A stretch of DNA of 64,000 bases from contig NZ_JACYTN010000001.1 in the NCBI RefSeq assembly GCF_014841135.1, positions 372,001-436,000 of the forward strand, read 5' to 3'. Source of the stretch: Paenibacillus arenosi (lineage in GTDB: Bacteria > Bacillota > Bacilli > Paenibacillales > Paenibacillaceae). Below the pieces are notes generated by a model. It did no database searches, had not been told where the DNA came from, and saw only the letters and a program-made list of their open reading frames with translations. The translations under genes were made by a program, and so were the position numbers. Positions 49,387 to 58,242 of the stretch are shown in pieces (within the stretch, counting starts at the first letter, position 1; each line of letters begins with the position of its first letter).

Positions 49387-50472
49387 ATGAATGAGAATGA
49401 TGAGCAGTTTACGAAGCAGCAGCGCTATGGTGGATGGTATTTTTCCTGGCGGTGGCTAATCGCTATAGTAGCACTGGTGTACTTTTTAGTGTATATGCCT
49501 ACTCCTTATGTGATTTATACACCGGGAAGCGCAGAATCGATCAAGCCGCTCGTTGAAGTAAAAGGCGGGGATGATACAGAGCAAGGTGCATTCATGCTGA
49601 CTACCGTGCGCAGAACGTATGCCAATATGGGACTCATTGTCTGGCACTCCTTCAATTCAGATGCCCAATTTGGGAAGAAGCAGGATGCGCTGCAGGGACG
49701 TTCAGAAGCAGAATATGAAACCGAGCTTGTATTTAGTATGAGCGGTTCTCAGAGCAATGCGATATTAGCTGCCTATAATGCGGCAAATGTTCCGTACGAT
49801 AAGGTCAATACAGGTCTGTATGTGATCTACAATTTGCCTAATGTGTCGAGTAATGAATTTAAGACGCAAGATCGCCTACTGAGTATAGAAGGGCAGAAGG
49901 TTAATACCGTTAAAGAAGTAAAAGCGATTATTGCGAAGTATAAGGAAGGTCAGACGCTTACGGTTCAAATTGAACGCGAAGGCAAGAAACAAGACGTTAA
50001 AGCTAAGCTAGTGCGCTACAAGCCATATAAGCAAGCGGAGAATACAGTAGTTGGTTTTGGCACGACGTTTGGTGAAAAGGTAGACATTGTACCTCGTAAT
50101 CCAAAGGATAAGATTACGTTCCATGAAAGTGATATCGGTGGGCCTTCAGCGGGTCTTATGTTCACCTTGGAGTTAATTAACCGCTTGACGCCAGGAGACC
50201 TATCACGTGGCCATTTGATTGCCGGTACAGGTGAAATTACACCAGAGGGCAAGGTAGGTATGATCGGCGGTGTGCAGCATAAAGTGGTGGCTGCCCATCA
50301 AGAAGGAGCCAGTTTGTTCCTTGTACCGGAAGGGAATTATGACGAAGCCAAGGCGAAAGTGAATACGATGGACACGAAGATGCAGCTAGTGTCTGTACGT
50401 ACGCTGCAAGATGCATTAACAGCGATTGAACAGTTGGAAGTAAAGGCTGCTAAGGCTGATATACCTAAATAA
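49387..50472 (+). CDS. ylbL: SepM-family PDZ-Lon serine protease (YlbL)
   Basis: A 361-residue membrane-anchored protease. One N-terminal helix (WLIAIVALVYFLVYMPTPYV) leads to the conserved YTPGSAESIKPLV. A PDZ domain spans about 120-205 (LLSIEGQKVNTVKEVKAIIA), and the Lon-type S16 domain has Ser254 in GGPSAGLMF and Lys299 in VQHKVVAA. SepM cleaves competence peptide in streptococci; YlbL trims cell-division or stress proteins in Bacillus. It could also process secreted pheromones here. ATG 49387 with GAAGGAAGGTGAG is chosen over ATG 49336, which has no ribosome site. Confidence 0.93.
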   Translation: MNENDEQFTKQQRYGGWYFSWRWLIAIVALVYFLVYMPTPYVIYTPGSAESIKPLVEVKGGDDTEQGAFMLTTVRRTYANMGLIVWHSFNSDAQFGKKQDALQGRSEAEYETELVFSMSGSQSNAILAAYNAANVPYDKVNTGLYVIYNLPNVSSNEFKTQDRLLSIEGQKVNTVKEVKAIIAKYKEGQTLTVQIEREGKKQDVKAKLVRYKPYKQAENTVVGFGTTFGEKVDIVPRNPKDKITFHESDIGGPSAGLMFTLELINRLTPGDLSRGHLIAGTGEITPEGKVGMIGGVQHKVVAAHQEGASLFLVPEGNYDEAKAKVNTMDTKMQLVSVRTLQDALTAIEQLEVKAAKADIPK

Positions 50473-50493
50473 ATCGTGTTCTATTATAAATCA

Positions 50494-50556
50494 TAAAAAA
50501 ACAAGCATCTGGGGTCAGTCCCCATGCCATGTGGGCAACTAGATGCTTGTTTTTTT
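50494..50556. terminator. Strong bidirectional terminator
   Basis: AAAAAACAAGCATCT pairs with AGATGCTTGTTTTTTT (50541-50556) around an inner stem-loop (GGGG/CCCC and TGCC/GGGCA). A-tract and T-tract on the two sides make it work in both directions between sepM and the convergent tmcAL. Confidence 0.9.
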
Positions 50557-50661
50557 GTAAAGATGAAAGGAAAGCTTGATGTGACTGATGCGCTAAATAA
50601 ATGGATGTTGCAGTTAGATCGGTCTTAATTGTTACTATTTCTGATTCCATTCAGTCTGGTG

Positions 50662-51924
50662 TTAATTGCTCGGATGGGAGCGTCTTGGCGGTTCGTAAAA
50701 GTCGCGATAGGCAGTTCGTCCGTGAACTCGGGATATGCCAGCTGCATAGACAGCGGTAGCACGAATATCTGCGGTTAGGCCAGCAGTTCCTCCGAGCCTG
50801 CTATTCTCTCTCGTTACGGTTTGTACAATAGGTAAAGAAGCTGATTTTTTCATTTTTTTAAGCAGTGCCTGCCCTTTTTGACTGAATCCAAGGACACGAA
50901 TGTAGTGTGGGCCTCGCTGCAATGATTCAGGACCAAAGTCATCTTTCGTATGGTCGAGCAAAATATGTGTAAGCATGCGCTGGAGCTTCGTAAGTGTATA
51001 GCGTTTGGTTTTTAATGCTTCAAGCAATGGTTGAACACGCCATTCTGTTAGTTGTGGCAGTGTGTGTAACAGTCGATGTTCCAAGCCTTCCGTAACTTCG
51101 AGTATGTTATGCAGCGCTTCTGGAGAAGCAGTAGATAGACGATAGAACAAAGCCGCGGCATATGACTCCCAATGGCCAAAATGTTTGCCTGCTGCTGCCC
51201 ATTGGTTGATTATATTTTGTGATGCAGATGGCAGATATGGCTCAGCTGCCTGCGCGGACTCGTGATGAATGAGGCGTCTTACCGCTGTGGCGCTTGCAAT
51301 CGTGTCTGAATGGGCGATCGTGTCGTGATAACCTGCTGAGACCCGTCGAATCGTGTAAGGCTTCATCGCGGACGTAAGCCGCTCTGAAGCCATCATATAA
51401 TGGAGGCCGAGCGAATTGTTCGGCTCAGCCAGCCAACTTGCGTCGGCAGCAGCATCGCCACCTTCGGCAGCCGTCTCTGCTGCTGCCGCCTGAGCATATG
51501 CAGCAGGGTAGCTGACGCCCTGCTTCAATGCAGAGCGCAGCCTTGCAGCGAACGCGGAATCTTCCCGCGTCAGTCGCTGCGCGGCACGAGCAAGCGGCTC
51601 TAGCTCGCCCAGCTCGCTGCCGAAGCAAAAGGCGTCCACGACACCGGTAGCGGCAAGCGTCGCCACCGCCCCGTGGGCGAACCATTCTGCTGGCTGCACC
51701 GCATAAGCGGTCGGCAGCTCCAGCACAACATCAACCCCGTTCGCGAGTGCCATATCGGCTCGCGCCCATTTATCTAAAAGAGCAGGCTCGCCACGCTGAA
51801 GGAAGTGGCCGCTCATAACAGCAACAACTGCATCGGCATTGGCTATTTGTTTCGATTGTTGGAGATGATACAAATGTCCATTGTGCATCGGATTGTATTC
51901 AACGATGAGGCCAACCGTGTGCAT
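50662..51924 (-). CDS. tmcAL: tRNA(Met) cytidine acetate ligase TmcAL
   Basis: Forms N4-acetylcytidine at the wobble base of elongator tRNA(Met) from acetate and ATP. 420 residues, usual for the family. It opens with the nucleotidyltransferase motif VGLIVEYNPMHNGHLYHLQQ (NGHxxHL), then VVAVMSGHFLQRGEPALLDK. A later Ala-rich insertion (about residues 140-155) has higher GC than its surroundings. The ATG at 51924 gives the family N-terminus MHTVGLIVEYNP and has AAAGGA 11 bases before it; ATGs at 51945 and 51987 have none as good. B. subtilis name ylbM. Confidence 0.94.
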   Translation of the reverse strand: MHTVGLIVEYNPMHNGHLYHLQQSKQIANADAVVAVMSGHFLQRGEPALLDKWARADMALANGVDVVLELPTAYAVQPAEWFAHGAVATLAATGVVDAFCFGSELGELEPLARAAQRLTREDSAFAARLRSALKQGVSYPAAYAQAAAAETAAEGGDAAADASWLAEPNNSLGLHYMMASERLTSAMKPYTIRRVSAGYHDTIAHSDTIASATAVRRLIHHESAQAAEPYLPSASQNIINQWAAAGKHFGHWESYAAALFYRLSTASPEALHNILEVTEGLEHRLLHTLPQLTEWRVQPLLEALKTKRYTLTKLQRMLTHILLDHTKDDFGPESLQRGPHYIRVLGFSQKGQALLKKMKKSASLPIVQTVTRENSRLGGTAGLTADIRATAVYAAGISRVHGRTAYRDFYEPPRRSHPSN

Positions 51925-52025
51925 ATTTTTAATATTCCTTTCCATCCGATAAGGATGTATAATTTTCTCATTATCGTTCCTAAGCAAGTGATGGCATAAT
52001 CATAACATGGACAAGCATCGATGTC

Positions 52026-52064
52026 CTAGTCGCTCACAACGAGAGGAACGGTGCAATCGACTAG
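52026..52064. other. Stem-loop in the tmcAL-yceD divergent region
   Basis: Perfect 7-bp arms CTAGTCG (52026-52032) and CGACTAG (52058-52064), with CTC/GAG inside, followed by GCTGCCGGCAG. The 90 bases around it are more GC-rich than the neighbouring promoter. It could be a small RNA, or the leader of tmcAL on the minus strand. No known class fits. Confidence 0.35.
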
Positions 52065-52131
52065 ATAGCTGCCGGCAGGGAGACGAAGGAAGTCACCGCA
52101 CGCAATCTCGTAAACTGTCAAACATAATTGG

Positions 52132-52161
52132 TTGACAAAGCATGAGAAAAATCGCTATAAT
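52132..52161 (+). promoter_or_regulatory. Sigma-A promoter of yceD-rpmF
   Basis: Consensus TTGACA (52132-52137) and TATAAT (52156-52161), 18 bp apart. It lies 27 bases before the yceD start codon. Confidence 0.85.
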
Positions 52162-52187
52162 TAATTTTGTTTGTTTGGGGTGATAAC

Positions 52188-52700
52188 ATGAAATTTTCTT
52201 TACGGGACGCGATCAATGGTCAACAGGCGCACATACGAGAAACGTTTGAGATAGAAGATCCTATGTTCAACCGTAGCGATATTCGCCGTATTGCACCCGT
52301 TAACGTCGACTTAACAGCGGCTGCGGAAGACGACGACCTAGTTGGCGTTACAGGGAAATTGACAACAACGTTGGACGTTAACTGTTCACGTTGCTTAACG
52401 CCTCACACTGAGACAGTCGTCATTCCGTTTCATGAGCATTTTAAGCTGACGGACTCTACTACTGATCTTCCAGCAGATGACGAAGATGATGTCATATACG
52501 TGACGGATGAACGCGTTAATCTGATTCCATATGTGGAGGAAGCGGTGTTTGTTCATTTACCATTTACAACCTTATGCCGTGAAGACTGCGAGGGGCTTTG
52601 CTCGACTTGTGGTACGAATCGCAATGATAAGGACTGTGGATGTTCCAATGAACGAATTGATCCGAGACTAGCAGGGTTGAAAGATTTCTTTAAGAACTAA
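52188..52700 (+). CDS. yceD: YceD family (DUF177) protein
   Basis: A 170-residue protein found before rpmF in most bacteria and linked to 23S rRNA accumulation. It has the family cysteine motif CSRCLTPHTETVVIPFHEHF and a second pair in LCREDCEGLCSTCGTNRNDK (CxxC-type), probably a zinc site. It ends LAGLKDFFKN, conserved in the family. GGGGTGA lies before ATG 52188; the ATG at 52167 overlaps the promoter and is rejected. It is in an operon with rpmF (52-base gap), as in B. subtilis (ylbN). Confidence 0.94.
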   Translation: MKFSLRDAINGQQAHIRETFEIEDPMFNRSDIRRIAPVNVDLTAAAEDDDLVGVTGKLTTTLDVNCSRCLTPHTETVVIPFHEHFKLTDSTTDLPADDEDDVIYVTDERVNLIPYVEEAVFVHLPFTTLCREDCEGLCSTCGTNRNDKDCGCSNERIDPRLAGLKDFFKN

Positions 52701-52752
52701 AGAACTAACAACCGAGTTTTGCAAGATGTAATTTGGGTAAGGAGGTGTAAAC

Positions 52753-52926
52753 ATGGCAGTACCTCAGAGAAGAACTTCTAAAACACGTCGTGATAAGCGC
52801 CGTACGCACTTCAAACTGTCCGTACCGGGCATGGTTAAGTGTGATCAATGTGGTGAGTTGAAATTGGGCCACCATGTATGTAAAGTGTGCGGAACATACA
52901 AAACAAGAGAGATCATCAAACAATAA
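52753..52926 (+). CDS. rpmF: Ribosomal protein bL32
   Basis: A 57-residue protein of the 50S subunit: [20 protein letters not shown] followed by [18 protein letters not shown], the four-cysteine zinc ribbon (C-x-x-C...C-x-x-C). This is the C+ (zinc-containing) form, so the cell may need a C- paralogue elsewhere under zinc limitation. AAGGAGG is 7 bases before the ATG. It overlaps no other gene and is followed by a terminator at 52985. Confidence 0.97.
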   Translation: MAVPQRRTSKTRRDKRRTHFKLSVPGMVKCDQCGELKLGHHVCKVCGTYKTREIIKQ

Positions 52927-52984
52927 TCGTATAACTAGCGACTGATGTTTACATTCGTGAATGAAGTCTCTAAATACGGGAAAT

Positions 52985-53021
52985 GTAGCATTTCATCATT
53001 TGGTGGAATGCTACTTTTTTT
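52985..53021 (+). terminator. Rho-independent terminator after rpmF
   Basis: GTAGCATTTCATC (52985-52997) / GGTGGAATGCTAC (53002-53014), 13 bp with G-T pairs, then seven Ts. Confidence 0.9.
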
Positions 53022-53063
53022 ATGCATCATCGGTTCCATTTTAATCCAAATGAGAACTTGTGC

Positions 53064-53092
53064 TTTTCAGAACTGAAAATATTATATATACT
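53064..53092 (+). promoter_or_regulatory. Probable promoter of the fap/fab operon
   Basis: TTTTCA (53064-53069) and TATACT (53087-53092), 17 bp apart. The start of transcription would fall in the FapR box at 53096-53115, as expected for FapR repression. Confidence 0.5.
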
Positions 53093-53095
53093 ACA

Positions 53096-53115
53096 ATTAG
53101 TACCTGGTTCTAATA
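53096..53115. promoter_or_regulatory. FapR operator
   Basis: ATTAGTACCTGGTTCTAATA is an inverted repeat (TTAGTACC / GGTTCTAA) close to the conserved FapR box known from Bacillus and Staphylococcus (TTAGTACCTGGTACTAA type). It lies at the start of the fapR operon, so FapR represses itself and the lipid genes until malonyl-CoA releases it. Confidence 0.85.
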
Positions 53116-53196
53116 CGAGCCTAAACCTCATTAGAGCAGGTTAACAAGAACGGATAAGCAGCATGTTACTCATAGTGATTAAAGGTGGTGTAACAC

Positions 53197-53805
53197 ATCG
53201 AAAAGCTACCTAAGCGCGAGAGACAACGGCAATTGGCCGGTATTATAGAAGAAAACCCATTCGTTACAGATCAGGAGCTAACGCGCAAGCTGCGAGTCAG
53301 CATCCAGACGATACGACTTGATCGAATGGAATTAGGCATACCAGAACTAAGAGAACGATTGAAAGTGATGGCAGAACAAACGTATGATCAGGTTCGATCA
53401 CTTCCAATTGACGAGGTTATCGGGGAAGTTATTGATTTGCAGCTTGATCGCAGTGGTATTTCTATTTTTGAGATCAAGCAAGAGCATGTATTTTCTCGGA
53501 ATCATGTTGCACGTGGACATCATTTGTTCGCGCAGGCGAACTCATTAGCTATTGCGGTCATCAACGAAGAAGTCGCCTTGACGGCAACAGCAGACATACG
53601 CTTTGTTCGGCAAGTGCATCTTGGTGAGAAGGTAGTGGCAAAAGCATATGTGCGCTCTGTTTCAGGTGAGCGGAACAAAGCCAAAGTTGAAGTGTTTAGT
53701 TATGTCGGAGATGATTTGGTTGTCCATGGACACTTTATTATTTTCCGTTCTACATCAGAGGGTACAGTCAGCGAAGGAGGACATGAAGATGAGAATCGCC
53801 ATTGA
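53197..53805 (+). CDS. fapR: Fatty acid and phospholipid regulator FapR
   Basis: Malonyl-CoA-sensing repressor of membrane lipid genes. The DeoR-type HTH ([37 protein letters not shown]) is followed by an amphipathic linker and a hot-dog effector domain with [29 protein letters not shown] and [20 protein letters not shown]. The frame opens after TAA 53191 and reads CAC ATC GAA AAG CTA CCT. The family N-terminus ([12 protein letters not shown]) begins right at ATC 53197, which has AAAGGTGG 8 bases before it. No ATG, GTG or TTG occurs until TTG 53233, which would cut off part of the HTH. I infer an ATC start (202 residues) or a base error. It overlaps plsX by 17 bases. Confidence 0.9.
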   Translation: MEKLPKRERQRQLAGIIEENPFVTDQELTRKLRVSIQTIRLDRMELGIPELRERLKVMAEQTYDQVRSLPIDEVIGEVIDLQLDRSGISIFEIKQEHVFSRNHVARGHHLFAQANSLAIAVINEEVALTATADIRFVRQVHLGEKVVAKAYVRSVSGERNKAKVEVFSYVGDDLVVHGHFIIFRSTSEGTVSEGGHEDENRH

Positions 53806-54787
53806 TGCAATGGGGGGAGATCGTGCACCAGCCAGTATCGTAGAAGGTGCATTGGAAGCGGCAAAAAATTGGAGTGAACTAGAAATCATTCTTGTTGGAG
53901 ATGAACAAGCTATTAAGCCGCATTTATCCAACCAGCCTTCCAATATCCGTGTTGTTCATACAGAAGAACGTATTGAAGCTGACGATGAGCCTGTGCGCGC
54001 AGTGCGTCGCAAGAAGGGTGCTTCGATGGTCATGGCAGGACGAATGGTGCGTGAAGGTGAAGCGGACTGCATGATATCAGCGGGCAATACAGGCGCTTTA
54101 ATGACAACAGGGCTATTGGTAGTCGGAAGGATGGAAGGGGTGGAGCGTCCAGCTCTTGCACCTATGATACCAACGATGGATGGCAAAGGAATGTTGGCGC
54201 TTGACCTTGGTGCCAATATGGATGCCAAGCCTGAGCATCTCGTACAATACGCAATAATGGGCAGTATATATAGGGAAAAAGTACACAGCATTAAGAAGCC
54301 GCGCGTAGGATTGTTGAACGTTGGCAGCGAGGCGCAAAAGGGAAATGAATTAACGAAAGCCGTTTTCCCTTTGTTAGAAGAAGCGCCTATTCATTTTATC
54401 GGGAATGTAGAATCACGAGATGTGCTGGAAGGCGCATGTGATGTTCTCGTATGCGACGGGTTCGCTGGTAACGTTATGTTGAAGACTTTAGAAGGCACGG
54501 CTGGTTCTTTATTTAATGTCTTGAAGCAGGAATTTACACGTTCTTGGCTTACGAAGCTGGGAGCAGCATTAGTCATGCCGGGATTGAAACGCCTCAAGCA
54601 AACGATGGATTACAAGGAACATGGCGGGGCTCCTTTACTTGGATTGAATGGGCTCGTCATCAAAGCCCACGGCTCTTCTGATGGGCGTGCGGTATTTAAC
54701 GCAATTAGACAAGCGCGTACAGCACTACAGCATAATTTAACGGAGACAATCTCCGCTGAAATTGTTCGTCAACCTAGCGGAAAGTGA
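53789..54787 (+). CDS. plsX: Phosphate acyltransferase PlsX
   Basis: Makes acyl-phosphate from acyl-ACP, the first step toward phosphatidic acid in Firmicutes. 332 residues, the normal length. It opens [20 protein letters not shown], then [15 protein letters not shown] and [14 protein letters not shown], with the C-terminal [16 protein letters not shown] and [23 protein letters not shown] 53789 has AAGGAGG 8 bases before it, within the end of fapR (17-base overlap). The frame is open further upstream but that part is fapR read out of frame. It is coupled to fabH at its 3' end. Confidence 0.97.
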   Translation: MRIAIDAMGGDRAPASIVEGALEAAKNWSELEIILVGDEQAIKPHLSNQPSNIRVVHTEERIEADDEPVRAVRRKKGASMVMAGRMVREGEADCMISAGNTGALMTTGLLVVGRMEGVERPALAPMIPTMDGKGMLALDLGANMDAKPEHLVQYAIMGSIYREKVHSIKKPRVGLLNVGSEAQKGNELTKAVFPLLEEAPIHFIGNVESRDVLEGACDVLVCDGFAGNVMLKTLEGTAGSLFNVLKQEFTRSWLTKLGAALVMPGLKRLKQTMDYKEHGGAPLLGLNGLVIKAHGSSDGRAVFNAIRQARTALQHNLTETISAEIVRQPSGK

Positions 54788-54798
54788 GTGTGAGAGTT

Positions 54799-55788
54799 AT
54801 GAATTTGCGTCCGGTTGGTATTATCGGAACGGGTAAATATGTACCTGAACGTATTCTTTCCAATGCAGACTTGGAAAAAATGGTAGATACGACTGACGAA
54901 TGGATTGTAACACGCACAGGGATGAAAGAGCGTCGTATCGCTGCTGATGATCAGAACACTTCTGACTTGGCATATGAGGCTTCTATTCAAGCGCTCGCTG
55001 CAGCAGGAATTACGGCGGAGCAGCTAGATTTAATCGTAGTAACGACAGTAACACCTGATATGCCTTTCCCATCAACCGCATGTATCGTACAAGAGCGGCT
55101 TGGAGCTAAGCATGCAGCTGCATTTGACCTATCTGCAGCATGTGCAGGATTTATTTATGGACTGGCTACTGCGTCAAATTATATTGCTACGGGCATGTAC
55201 AAATATGTATTGGTAATTGGTGCAGAAACTCTTTCACGCATTACGGACTATACGGATCGCAACACTTGTATTTTGTTTGGTGATGGAGCAGGTGCTGCAG
55301 TCTTGGGGCCAGTAGAAGAAGGGTATGGCATTCAGTCGTTCGAGCTAGGCGCGGATGGAACAGGTGCTGATTTGCTTAAAATAGAAGGTGGCGGAGCACG
55401 CTGTCTAACAGCAGCAGATTCCGGGGAAGAGAAGCGTCCTTTCATTTATATGAATGGTCGTGAAGTGTTCAAGTTTGCCGTTCGTATTATGGGCAGCGCT
55501 GCAGAGCAAGCGTTGGCTAAGGCAGGCAAGACGAAGGAAGATATTGACTTGTTCATTCCTCATCAAGCCAATATGCGTATTATTCAATCTGCAATTGAAC
55601 GCCTTAAGCTGCCAGAAGAGAAGTGTGTCGTTAATCTTCCGAATTATGCAAATACGTCTGCGGCCTCTATTCCACTTGCGTTAGCAGAAGCTGTTGAGCA
55701 AGGGCGCTTAAAGCGCGGCGATACCGTTGTGCTCGTTGGCTTCGGTGGTGGTTTGACTTGGGGGTCAACCGTTTTAACTTGGTCATAA
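54799..55788 (+). CDS. fabH: 3-oxoacyl-ACP synthase III
   Basis: Starts fatty acid synthesis by condensing an acyl-CoA primer with malonyl-ACP. 329 residues. Catalytic triad Cys115 ([10 protein letters not shown]), His255 (IPHQANMRI) and Asn285 (NYANTSAAS), with the family opening [16 protein letters not shown] and [14 protein letters not shown]. In Gram-positives FabH prefers branched primers, giving iso/anteiso membrane lipids; this is expected rather than visible. The start may be ATG 54799 or GTG 54784; the GTG overlaps the plsX stop and both share the GTGAGTGTGAGAG region. B. subtilis has no fabH at this position, so this operon is fuller. Confidence 0.95.
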   Translation: MNLRPVGIIGTGKYVPERILSNADLEKMVDTTDEWIVTRTGMKERRIAADDQNTSDLAYEASIQALAAAGITAEQLDLIVVTTVTPDMPFPSTACIVQERLGAKHAAAFDLSAACAGFIYGLATASNYIATGMYKYVLVIGAETLSRITDYTDRNTCILFGDGAGAAVLGPVEEGYGIQSFELGADGTGADLLKIEGGGARCLTAADSGEEKRPFIYMNGREVFKFAVRIMGSAAEQALAKAGKTKEDIDLFIPHQANMRIIQSAIERLKLPEEKCVVNLPNYANTSAASIPLALAEAVEQGRLKRGDTVVLVGFGGGLTWGSTVLTWS

Positions 55789-55831
55789 ACAAAGAAATAA
55801 TAGATTTCATTGGATGCAAGGAGTGGAATTG

Positions 55832-56764
55832 ATGGGTAAGATAGCGTTTGTGTTTCCTGGACAAGGAGCCCAGTCTATAGGAATGGGCAAAGATGTCTAT
55901 GAAGCCAATCCAGCTTCGCGTGAAATTTTTGAACGTGCCAACCATGTGCTTGGATATAACCTTACTGATATTATTTTTAATGGACCAGAAGAAGTGTTGA
56001 AGCAAACGATCCATACACAGCCTGCCCTTGTGACGGTTAGTTATGCACTATATACTGCATTTGCTGAACGTGGGATTCGTCCCGATTATTTAGCGGGGCA
56101 CAGTCTTGGGGAGTATAGTGCATTAGCTGTGGCTGGTGTAATGAGCTTCGAAGATGCGGTTGCTACTGTACGCAAACGAGGCGAATACATGGAAGCGGCT
56201 GTTCCGAAGGGGCAGGGCGCCATGGCAGCTGTACTTGGAGCGGGACGTGAGCAGCTCGGTGCACTTTGTGATGATATTTCTGCATTCAGAGCACCCGTTG
56301 AAATGGCAAATATCAATTGCCCGGGGCAAATCGTAATCTCTGGTTCAGCCGATGGTGTTCAGGCGGTAGTCGAGCGCGGGAAAGAAGCTGGAGCTAAACG
56401 TGTCATTCCACTTGAGGTGAGTGGTCCATTCCACTCCTCTCTTATGCAACCTGCTGCTGATCAGCTAAGCGATGCTTTTGAGCAGGTCAGTATGCAAAAT
56501 ACGCAAATTCCGATTGTATCGAATGTTTCCGCTCAGGCGGAGCTAGAAGCAGGACGTATTCGTCAGCTGCTAGTGGAACAAGTTTGCTCTCCTGTATTAT
56601 GGGAAGACAGTATACGGTATATGATTGGACAAGGCGTCGATACATTTATCGAACTTGGTTCCGGTACAGTACTAGCTGGACTTATTAAGAAAATTGATCG
56701 TTCGGTAAAGGTTGTTTCCATCAACAGTTTAGAATCGCTTGAGGCATTCCAATTACAGGCGTAA
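55832..56764 (+). CDS. fabD: Malonyl-CoA:ACP transacylase
   Basis: Loads malonate from malonyl-CoA onto ACP. 310 residues. Family motif FVFPGQGAQSIGMG near the N-terminus, nucleophile Ser91 in GHSLGEYSAL and His201 in SGPFHSSLM. QTIHTQPALVTVSYAL and PGQIVISGSADGV are also conserved. ATG 55832 with AAGGAGTGG is chosen; an ATG at 55814 would lie before the ribosome site. It is 43 bases after fabH and is followed by a 251-base gap with a hairpin before fabG. Confidence 0.97.
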   Translation: MGKIAFVFPGQGAQSIGMGKDVYEANPASREIFERANHVLGYNLTDIIFNGPEEVLKQTIHTQPALVTVSYALYTAFAERGIRPDYLAGHSLGEYSALAVAGVMSFEDAVATVRKRGEYMEAAVPKGQGAMAAVLGAGREQLGALCDDISAFRAPVEMANINCPGQIVISGSADGVQAVVERGKEAGAKRVIPLEVSGPFHSSLMQPAADQLSDAFEQVSMQNTQIPIVSNVSAQAELEAGRIRQLLVEQVCSPVLWEDSIRYMIGQGVDTFIELGSGTVLAGLIKKIDRSVKVVSINSLESLEAFQLQA

Positions 56765-56961
56765 GTGAACGTAGGTCGTAAGGGAATGCTGCTGTTTGAA
56801 TCTTATAGAAACGGCAGTACCAGCTCGAGTCGGTGTTGACTTGAACCTTGACAATGTATGAAGTTGTGTTGGATCTGTCATCGTTTATCTTTTGTTGTAT
56901 GTAGATGGGAGCATTCTCTCGGTCTAATAGACCTAATCATCGTCATCTTAAATGGCGATGC

Positions 56962-56990
56962 AGGGCATACCCCGATGCGGCGTATGCCCT
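56962..56990 (+). other. Hairpin in the fabD-fabG gap
   Basis: AGGGCATAC / GTATGCCCT, a perfect 9-bp stem with an 11-base loop and no T-tract, 25 bases before the fabG start codon. The 251-base gap is long for this operon, so the hairpin may set mRNA processing or fabG translation. No FapR box was seen in the gap. Confidence 0.5.
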
Positions 56991-57015
56991 AATAAAGGAC
57001 AAGGAGGGTATTGGG

Positions 57016-57762
57016 ATGTCCAAATTGGAAGGTAAAGTTGCGCTTGTTACTGGAGCTTCTAGGGGGATAGGCCGTTCTGTTGCGCTTAAGCTTGCATCTG
57101 AGGGTGCAGATGTTGTCGTTAATTACGCAGGTAGTGAAGCGGCTGCTGCTGAAACCGTTGCTGCGATTGAAGCTTTGGGACGCCGTGCTATTGCGATACG
57201 TGCGAACGTTGGCAAAACACAAGAGGCAGATCAGCTTATCCAATCCACCATGGAACAGTTTGGCCGTATTGACATTCTCGTGAATAATGCAGGCATTACA
57301 AGAGATAATTTAATTATGCGCATGAAGGAAGAAGAGTTTGATCAAGTCATTGAAACGAACCTTAAAGGTGTGTTCAATTGCTTGAAAGCTGTAACTCGTC
57401 CGATGATGAAGCAGCGCTCTGGCCGCATTATTAACATCTCGTCTGTTGTAGGTGTGCTTGGCAATCCAGGTCAGGCGAACTATGTTGCAGCTAAAGCTGG
57501 CGTTATCGGCTTGACGAAAGCTTCTGCACGTGAGCTCGCTTCACGTAACATTACGGTGAACTGTGTCGCACCTGGCTTTATCGAGACAGATATGACAGAT
57601 GCATTGTCTTCCGAAATGCGTGAACAACTGCTCCATGGCATTCCGCTTGCTCGACTTGGCCAGCCAGAGGATATTGCGAATGCCGTATTATTCTTGGCCT
57701 CTAACGACTCGTCTTATATGACGGGACAAACGATTCATGTCGATGGCGGCATGTATATGTAA
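57016..57762 (+). CDS. fabG: 3-oxoacyl-ACP reductase
   Basis: NADPH-dependent reduction of 3-oxoacyl-ACP in each elongation cycle. 248 residues. A classical SDR with the cofactor motif [20 protein letters not shown], structural NNAG in [17 protein letters not shown], and catalytic Ser143, Tyr156, Lys160 ([20 protein letters not shown]). It ends [15 protein letters not shown] 57016 has AGGAGGG before it; the frame upstream (from 56905) is the gap with the hairpin and is not coding by family comparison. Confidence 0.97.
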   Translation: MSKLEGKVALVTGASRGIGRSVALKLASEGADVVVNYAGSEAAAAETVAAIEALGRRAIAIRANVGKTQEADQLIQSTMEQFGRIDILVNNAGITRDNLIMRMKEEEFDQVIETNLKGVFNCLKAVTRPMMKQRSGRIINISSVVGVLGNPGQANYVAAKAGVIGLTKASARELASRNITVNCVAPGFIETDMTDALSSEMREQLLHGIPLARLGQPEDIANAVLFLASNDSSYMTGQTIHVDGGMYM

Positions 57763-57870
57763 GGCTTTTCCGTCTACTATAATAGTAGATGTTGAGCATT
57801 TTTTTGTTAGTTGATTGATATGGCAATTTACAAGGAATTCTCGTATAATACCAAAGAGGAGGTGAACCGG

Positions 57871-58107
57871 ATGTCTGCAGAAGTATTTGAGCGTGTTAAA
57901 CGTATTATCGTTGAACGCTTAGGCGTAGACGAAGCGGAAGTAACACTCGAAGCATCTTTCAAAGATGATCTTGGTGCTGATTCCCTCGACGTTGTGGAAT
58001 TAGTAATGGAACTAGAAGATGAGTTTGATATGGAAATCTCTGACGAAGACGCAGAGAAGATTACGAGTGTAGGTGAAGTAGTCAGCTACATACAATCTCA
58101 TACCTAA
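57871..58107 (+). CDS. acpP: Acyl carrier protein
   Basis: Carries the growing acyl chain on 4'-phosphopantetheine. 78 residues, acidic, four-helix. The prosthetic-group site is Ser38 in [18 protein letters not shown], the universal DSL motif. ATG 57871 has GAGGAGGTG before it; the ATG at 57811 is rejected for lack of a ribosome site and because the family starts here. Partner of FabD, FabF, FabG and FabH encoded around it, and of PlsX. Confidence 0.97.
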   Translation: MSAEVFERVKRIIVERLGVDEAEVTLEASFKDDLGADSLDVVELVMELEDEFDMEISDEDAEKITSVGEVVSYIQSHT

Positions 58108-58115
58108 GGTTGTTC

Positions 58116-58142
58116 AAGTCCCGTTCATAACTGACGGGACTT
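58116..58142 (+). terminator. Weak terminator or processing hairpin after acpP
   Basis: Perfect AAGTCCCGT (58116-58124) / ACGGGACTT (58134-58142) with only CTCC after it. Partial termination would raise ACP relative to FabF. Confidence 0.5.
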
Positions 58143-58242
58143 CTCCACATTCAGTACATGTTTTAATGGTGAAGTCAACGGTACACAAATAGATGGTGTT
58201 GAAGTATAGAGCCGAAAGTGAATATAATTGAGGTGATCTTGT

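Noticed and set aside
53648-53788. N-terminal extension of PlsX
   Set aside because: It is fapR read in another frame; the family begins [11 protein letters not shown] with AAGGAGG just before it.
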